64,000 nucleotides of DNA. It comes from Deinococcus sp. KSM4-11 (GTDB taxonomy: Bacteria > Deinococcota > Deinococci > Deinococcales > Deinococcaceae). The position numbers and the translations under genes were made by a program. The stretch covers positions 806,001 to 870,000 of the forward strand of contig NZ_SSNX01000001.1 of assembly GCF_004801415.1 (NCBI RefSeq). The letters are read 5' to 3'. Below are positions 59,342 to 64,000 of this stretch, piece after piece; the first letter of the stretch is position 1, and every line of letters begins with the position of its first letter. The notes below the pieces were generated by a model. That model saw only the letters and a program-made list of their open reading frames with translations, was not told the DNA's origin and did not search any database.

Positions 59342-59992
59342 ATGAGACGCCTTGCACTGTTCGCGCTCCTACTCCCTACCCTGGCCCATGCGGCGCCCAA
59401 CGCAGTTCCGCGCGACCTGTTCACTCCGACATCCCAGCGCTTGATCGAGCTGTGCACTCGCGCCCAGAAAACCGCATCCGACGTGACACTGGACAGCCTC
59501 ACGCGAACCATCCAACAGGTGGACGACGGAGGGGTCGGAACTCTGGTCTACGACTCTGGAGGCACGTACATCCGGCTGCAGAGCTCAGCCGTCACGGCGT
59601 ACACCCTCTGTGCAACGCGAACGAAGCGCACGGGTCACACACCACGTCGGGCGGAGCTGGCTGGCCTGCCGGTACTTGTCTCTATTACGGGCAAGGCCGC
59701 CACCCTGACCCAGGCGCGGGCGTGGCGGGCATTCATGGTGTTCCTGGATCGTAACGGGAGGGAGCTCGGGCGCCTGAAGCCTGGGCGGAGCAGCGTGGGT
59801 GACGCTGTCCTGTGGACACACGAGTGCAAGGCAACGACCTGCGGGTGGCATGGTCAGAACACGTACTCGTTCACTCCGACCCCTGCGGCGCGGAAGGCGT
59901 TCGCCAGGAGCACGTCTCTGCGGATTGTCGCGACGTTCGGGCAACGTGTGGTGAAGGTCGATCTGCCCCTTCAGCCGATTGGTGAGGTGTGA
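59342..59992 (+). CDS. Secreted protein of unknown function
   Basis: 216 residues: signal peptide MRRLALFALLLPTLAHA|AP, then a body with one Cys pair (WTHECKATTCGWHG) and a beta-rich pattern (LRIVATFGQRVVKVDLPLQ). It ends the rightward lysogeny operon before integrase, the usual place for lysogenic-conversion genes. No family recognised. Confidence 0.7.
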   Translation: MRRLALFALLLPTLAHAAPNAVPRDLFTPTSQRLIELCTRAQKTASDVTLDSLTRTIQQVDDGGVGTLVYDSGGTYIRLQSSAVTAYTLCATRTKRTGHTPRRAELAGLPVLVSITGKAATLTQARAWRAFMVFLDRNGRELGRLKPGRSSVGDAVLWTHECKATTCGWHGQNTYSFTPTPAARKAFARSTSLRIVATFGQRVVKVDLPLQPIGEV

Positions 59993-60110
59993 GGATGGGA
60001 CGTCAGTTGCCTTCATGGGTCGGCGTTGGGGTCGGTTCTCGCAGGATCTCAAAAACGTCACCAAGCTTGAGGAGATCAACGGAGCAAGGATTGACCCCTA
60101 GGGGTAAGGC

Positions 60111-61298
60111 ATGACCCACCACACGCGAACTCCCTCAAAGCCCCGCGCTCCCGGCCAGGGCACCATCCGCCAGCTGCCCAGCGGAAACATGCGCTGGGAG
60201 GTCATGATCGAAGGCCGGCGCTTCAGCGGCGTCACCAAGACCAAAAAGGAAGCCCAGAACGCCATCACCCTCAAAACCGCCGACGCCCTCCGCGGCGGCG
60301 TCGTCGACCCCAGCACTGAGACCCTCGGCGACTACCTCTCCCGTTGGCTCACCAGCCGCGCCAGCACCCGCGCCATCCGCACCACGGCCATCCAGCGCCG
60401 ACACCTCAACAAGATCATCGCCCCCATCCTGGGCAGCAAGCGGCTCCAGAAGCTCACACCCAGCGACCTGCGCCGCCTGTACGACCACCTGAACGACGAG
60501 GGCCTGGGCGCCAGCAGCCAGCGCCAGGTGCACCAGTTCCTGGTCTCCTCCCTCGGCGATGCGCACCGCCTGGAACTCGTGACCCGCAACGTGGCCCAGC
60601 TCGTCCGGCCCACGCCTGCCCGTGGCCGGGAGGCCAGGGAACTCCCCGCCTTCACGGCCGAGGAAGCCGCGAAGTTCGTCGAGGTGGCCCGGCAGGATCC
60701 AGCGGGCCGGTGGTTCATCTTCGCCCTGAGCACGGGCATGCGGCGCGGCGAGGTCTGCGGCCTGTGCTGGGAGGACGTCAGCCTCTCCGATGCCACCGCC
60801 CAGGTCACCGAGGTGATCGCCAAGAGCGAGGGTGAGACCTACATCACCACCCCGAAGACCCAGGGCAGCCGACGCACCGTGCACCTCTCCCCCAGTGCCG
60901 TACAGCTCCTCCGGGAACAGCAGGCGTACCTGGAGGTGTGCCGTCAGGCCCTGGGTGGCCCGGTCGCCGGCCACCCGAAGGGCTACACCCGGAAGCGCCC
61001 CTGGGCCGCCAGCGGGCGGGTATTCCCGAACTCGTTTGGGGCGACGATGGATCCGAACAATCTCCGCCGCACCATGCAGTCCCTGTGTGAGCGTGCTGGC
61101 GTGCGGTACGTGACCATCCACGGGCTGAGGCACACGTACGCCTCGCTGAGCCTGATGCGGGGCGTGCCGATCGAGGTGGTGAGCAAGCAGCTGGGGCATG
61201 CGAGCGTGGGCTTCACCATGAACCAGTACCGGTGGGTGTACAAGAGCGAACGGGTGGCCTGGGCGCTCGGAATTGATGATCTGACGCGGGCTGGGTGA
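60111..61298 (+). CDS. int: Tyrosine site-specific recombinase (phage integrase)
   Basis: 395 residues: an N-terminal AP2-like arm-binding region (GQGTIRQLPSGNMRWEVMIE), a SAM-like core-binding domain (ETLGDYLSRWLTSRASTRAI), and the catalytic domain with Arg in STGMRRGEV, His-x-x-Arg in HGLRHTYAS, His in KQLGHAS and Tyr in MNQYRWVY. It lies 85 bp from the tRNA-Val att site, as expected for the enzyme that inserted this element. Confidence 0.95.
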   Translation: MTHHTRTPSKPRAPGQGTIRQLPSGNMRWEVMIEGRRFSGVTKTKKEAQNAITLKTADALRGGVVDPSTETLGDYLSRWLTSRASTRAIRTTAIQRRHLNKIIAPILGSKRLQKLTPSDLRRLYDHLNDEGLGASSQRQVHQFLVSSLGDAHRLELVTRNVAQLVRPTPARGREARELPAFTAEEAAKFVEVARQDPAGRWFIFALSTGMRRGEVCGLCWEDVSLSDATAQVTEVIAKSEGETYITTPKTQGSRRTVHLSPSAVQLLREQQAYLEVCRQALGGPVAGHPKGYTRKRPWAASGRVFPNSFGATMDPNNLRRTMQSLCERAGVRYVTIHGLRHTYASLSLMRGVPIEVVSKQLGHASVGFTMNQYRWVYKSERVAWALGIDDLTRAG

Positions 61299-61349
61299 GG
61301 GGGCGTTACGCACGGGCTACGCACGGCGAACCGTTGCAGTCTTTTGAGA

Positions 61350-61377
61350 AATGAAAAAGGCCCGCGCTGGGCGGGCC
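61350..61377 (-). terminator. Terminator of tRNA-Val
   Basis: GGCCCGC / GCGGGCC stem with 5-nt loop, followed on the - strand by TTTTT, immediately after the tRNA 3' end. Confidence 0.8.
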
Positions 61378-61383
61378 GATCCG

Positions 61384-61429
61384 TGGTGGGCGGTATAGGA
61401 TTTGAACCTACGACAGCTCGCTTGTAAGG
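61384..61429. repeat. attR: 46-bp repeat within intact tRNA-Val
   Basis: Identical to 13794-13839; covers the tRNA 3' end including CCA, the T arm, variable loop and anticodon. Confidence 0.9.
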
Positions 61430-61458
61430 CGAGAGCTCTACCGCTGAGCTAACCGCCC
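61384..61458 (-). tRNA. tRNA-Val (anticodon TAC)
   Basis: Reads GGGCGGT acceptor, D arm GCTC..GAGC, anticodon stem CTCGC/GCGAG with loop CTTACAA (anticodon TAC, decoding GUA), T loop GTTCAAATC, acceptor ACCGCCC, discriminator A and encoded CCA. The gene remains intact after integration because the element carries the same 3' sequence. Confidence 0.95.
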
Positions 61459-61507
61459 GGACGGACAGCCATGCTAATCAACCGCTGGCCTTATGGCAAG
61501 TGCAGCC

Positions 61508-62920
61508 TCAGCCCACGTCGGGAAGAATGACCCCGCCCAGGGCGGCGCTCAGCTCGGCCGCCAGCGTCAGGAGGCCCTGATCCGCCCCCGCTGGCCCGAC
61601 CAGCAGCACTCCGGTGGGCTTGCCGTCGTCCGGGGGCGTGGGGAGCGCGAGGCTGGGGTAACCGGCCTTGGCGGCCAGGGCAAAGCCGTGAATGCCGGGA
61701 AACACTACGGCGTCCAACCCACCGGCGAACAGGCTGTCGAAGCCTCTGGTTCGACTGAGGTCGAGATCGCGGGCGCGCGCGGCGTGGTAGCGCGCTTCGC
61801 TGGCGTCTCCGCGCGTGCCACGGGCTGCGTGCAGCAGGATCTGGCCGTAGCGCAGGGCGCGTTCATGCTGAGCATCGTTGCCTTCGATGGCCTCGGCCAT
61901 GGAACGGGGGCCGGTCGTGACGCCGCCCAGGTAGGCGTTCAGGTCGCCCTGGAATTCGTAGACGAGGACGTCCAGCATCCAGCCGGCCGACTTCAGGTCA
62001 TCCCGCGTGGGGAAGGTGACATCCCGTAGCGTCGCGCCAGCGCGGTGCAGGGCTGCGATCACACGCTCCAGCGAGGCTTCCTCGGCGGGCGTGACGTGCG
62101 CTTCATCGCGGATCACGCCAACCACCGCTCCGGCCAGGGTGGCGGGCAGAACTGTTTCAGGGGGCGGGTCGAGGGTCACGGCATCCCGCTCGTCCGGGCC
62201 ACGGATGACGTTCAGGAGCAGCGCAGCGTCCCGGACGGAACGCGTGATCGGCCCTGCCGTGTCTTGACTGTGGCTGATGGGCACGATGCCGGTGCGGGGC
62301 ACCAGCCCCAGGCTCGGCTTCAGGCCCACGACGCCGTTCTGGTGCGCCGGACTGACGACGCTCCCGCTCGTCTCGGTGCCGATGGCGGCGGCGCAGAGCT
62401 GCGCGGCGACGGCCACGCCACTCCCGGACGACGAGCCGCCGGTGTCCAACTCAGCACCCCAGGGGTTCACGGTCTGCCCGCCGTGCGAGGAGTACCCGTT
62501 GGGCATCCCCAGGGTCATGAAATTGGCCCATTCGGTCATGTTTGCCTTGCCGAGGATCACCGCGCCGGCGGCGCGCAGCCGGGCCGCGACCGGGGCGTCC
62601 ACTGTGGGCACATGCCCGGTCATCAAGACGCTCCCGGCCGTCGTGGGAAGACCCGCTACGTCGATATTGTCCTTGATCAGCACAGGAACGCCGTGCAGCA
62701 CGCCGCGTTCGCCCACGGGGCGCCGGTCGAGCTCCGCCGCATCGTCTCGCGCGCGCGGATTGACCGTGATCACGGCGTGAAGCCGGGGGTTCAGGGCCTC
62801 GATCCGCCGCAGGTACACGTCGGTCGCCTCGGCGGCACTCACGTCGCCCCGACGGATGGCGTCCGTCAGGGCGGTCGCGTCCAGGGCGAGGACACGGTCG
62901 TCATTGGGGTGGGAGGTCAC
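61508..62920 (-). CDS. Amidase signature family enzyme
   Basis: 470 residues. Ser-cisSer-Lys amidase: Lys in [10 protein letters not shown], Gly/Ser-rich [17 protein letters not shown], nucleophile region [12 protein letters not shown]. It hydrolyses an amide, substrate unknown; it differs from GatA by context (no gatB/C). Start GTG 62920 is supported by TAGAGT exactly 6 nt upstream (leaderless). Confidence 0.92.
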   Translation of the reverse strand: MTSHPNDDRVLALDATALTDAIRRGDVSAAEATDVYLRRIEALNPRLHAVITVNPRARDDAAELDRRPVGERGVLHGVPVLIKDNIDVAGLPTTAGSVLMTGHVPTVDAPVAARLRAAGAVILGKANMTEWANFMTLGMPNGYSSHGGQTVNPWGAELDTGGSSSGSGVAVAAQLCAAAIGTETSGSVVSPAHQNGVVGLKPSLGLVPRTGIVPISHSQDTAGPITRSVRDAALLLNVIRGPDERDAVTLDPPPETVLPATLAGAVVGVIRDEAHVTPAEEASLERVIAALHRAGATLRDVTFPTRDDLKSAGWMLDVLVYEFQGDLNAYLGGVTTGPRSMAEAIEGNDAQHERALRYGQILLHAARGTRGDASEARYHAARARDLDLSRTRGFDSLFAGGLDAVVFPGIHGFALAAKAGYPSLALPTPPDDGKPTGVLLVGPAGADQGLLTLAAELSAALGGVILPDVG

Positions 62921-62970
62921 CCCGGCACTCTAGTGCAGGCGGACGGTGAGGCCGTTGGCCCCCACTTCTC

Positions 62971-64000
<1,030 letters not shown>

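Larger units (their letters stand above)
13794..61429. mobile_element. 47.6-kb prophage-like integrated element in tRNA-Val
   Basis: It is bounded by a 46-bp perfect direct repeat (13794-13839 and 61384-61429) that equals the 3' part of tRNA-Val(TAC). It contains integrase, repressor, Cro-like and excisionase-like regulators, RecT, RusA, initiator, terminase subunits and a portal. I find no capsid, head-maturation protease, tail or tape-measure gene, and the left 19 kb is cell-surface cargo with visibly lower GC in the pilin block. Confidence 0.88.

Overview
The window is high-GC DNA from a Deinococcus (or very close relative). The evidence is the housekeeping set (RecQ with duplicated HRDC domains, TypA/BipA, GlgC, MiaA, SerA), the dense -10-like TANNNT hexamers placed 5 to 9 nt before start codons (the leaderless-mRNA signature described for Deinococcus), and Deinococcus-style lipoproteins and pilins. 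All identifications are from reading the sequence; no database search was possible.

Layout. (1) 1-13.79 kb is host chromosome: peptidase S10 fragment, recQ, a membrane protein, a PAT-type acetyltransferase, typA, a PerM/AI-2E-type permease, a TerC protein, an acyl-CoA mutase whose specificity residues look isobutyryl-type, glgC, miaA, an Hsp20 and a small protein. (2) 13.79-61.43 kb is a 47.6-kb integrated element bounded by a 46-bp direct repeat. The repeat is the 3' part of tRNA-Val(TAC), from the encoded CCA end through the anticodon. The intact tRNA lies at the right end beside a tyrosine integrase. (3) 61.46-64 kb is host chromosome again: an amidase and the 3' part of serA.

Inside the element, the right part is a recognisable temperate-phage lysogeny and replication module. 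It has integrase, a repressor with an ImmA/IrrE-like metallopeptidase, two tandem HTH proteins and a triplicated gene family on the + strand. Diverging on the - strand are a Cro-like HTH, an excisionase-like HTH, small membrane proteins, RecT, an initiator-like protein with iterons inside its gene, and RusA. The middle (38.5-49 kb) is an array of small genes, mostly running against the lytic direction. Most of these have their own leaderless promoter, and several belong to duplicated families. Then come TerS-TerL-portal on the - strand.

After the portal the expected capsid and tail genes are absent. The left 19 kb instead holds surface and envelope cargo: two large lipoproteins with HYR/Ig-like repeats and a common PxKF-type C-terminal domain, a family of GWN-motif lipoproteins, a four-gene type IV minor-pilin operon, a pilin-like/TM2-like fusion, an orphan response regulator, a SRAP (HMCES/YedK) DNA-protection protein and an integrase-repeat protein. 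A GC-rich hairpin repeat, about nine copies, punctuates 21-33 kb. The element is either a defective prophage or an unusual mobile island that keeps replication and packaging genes but carries cell-surface genes in place of virion genes.
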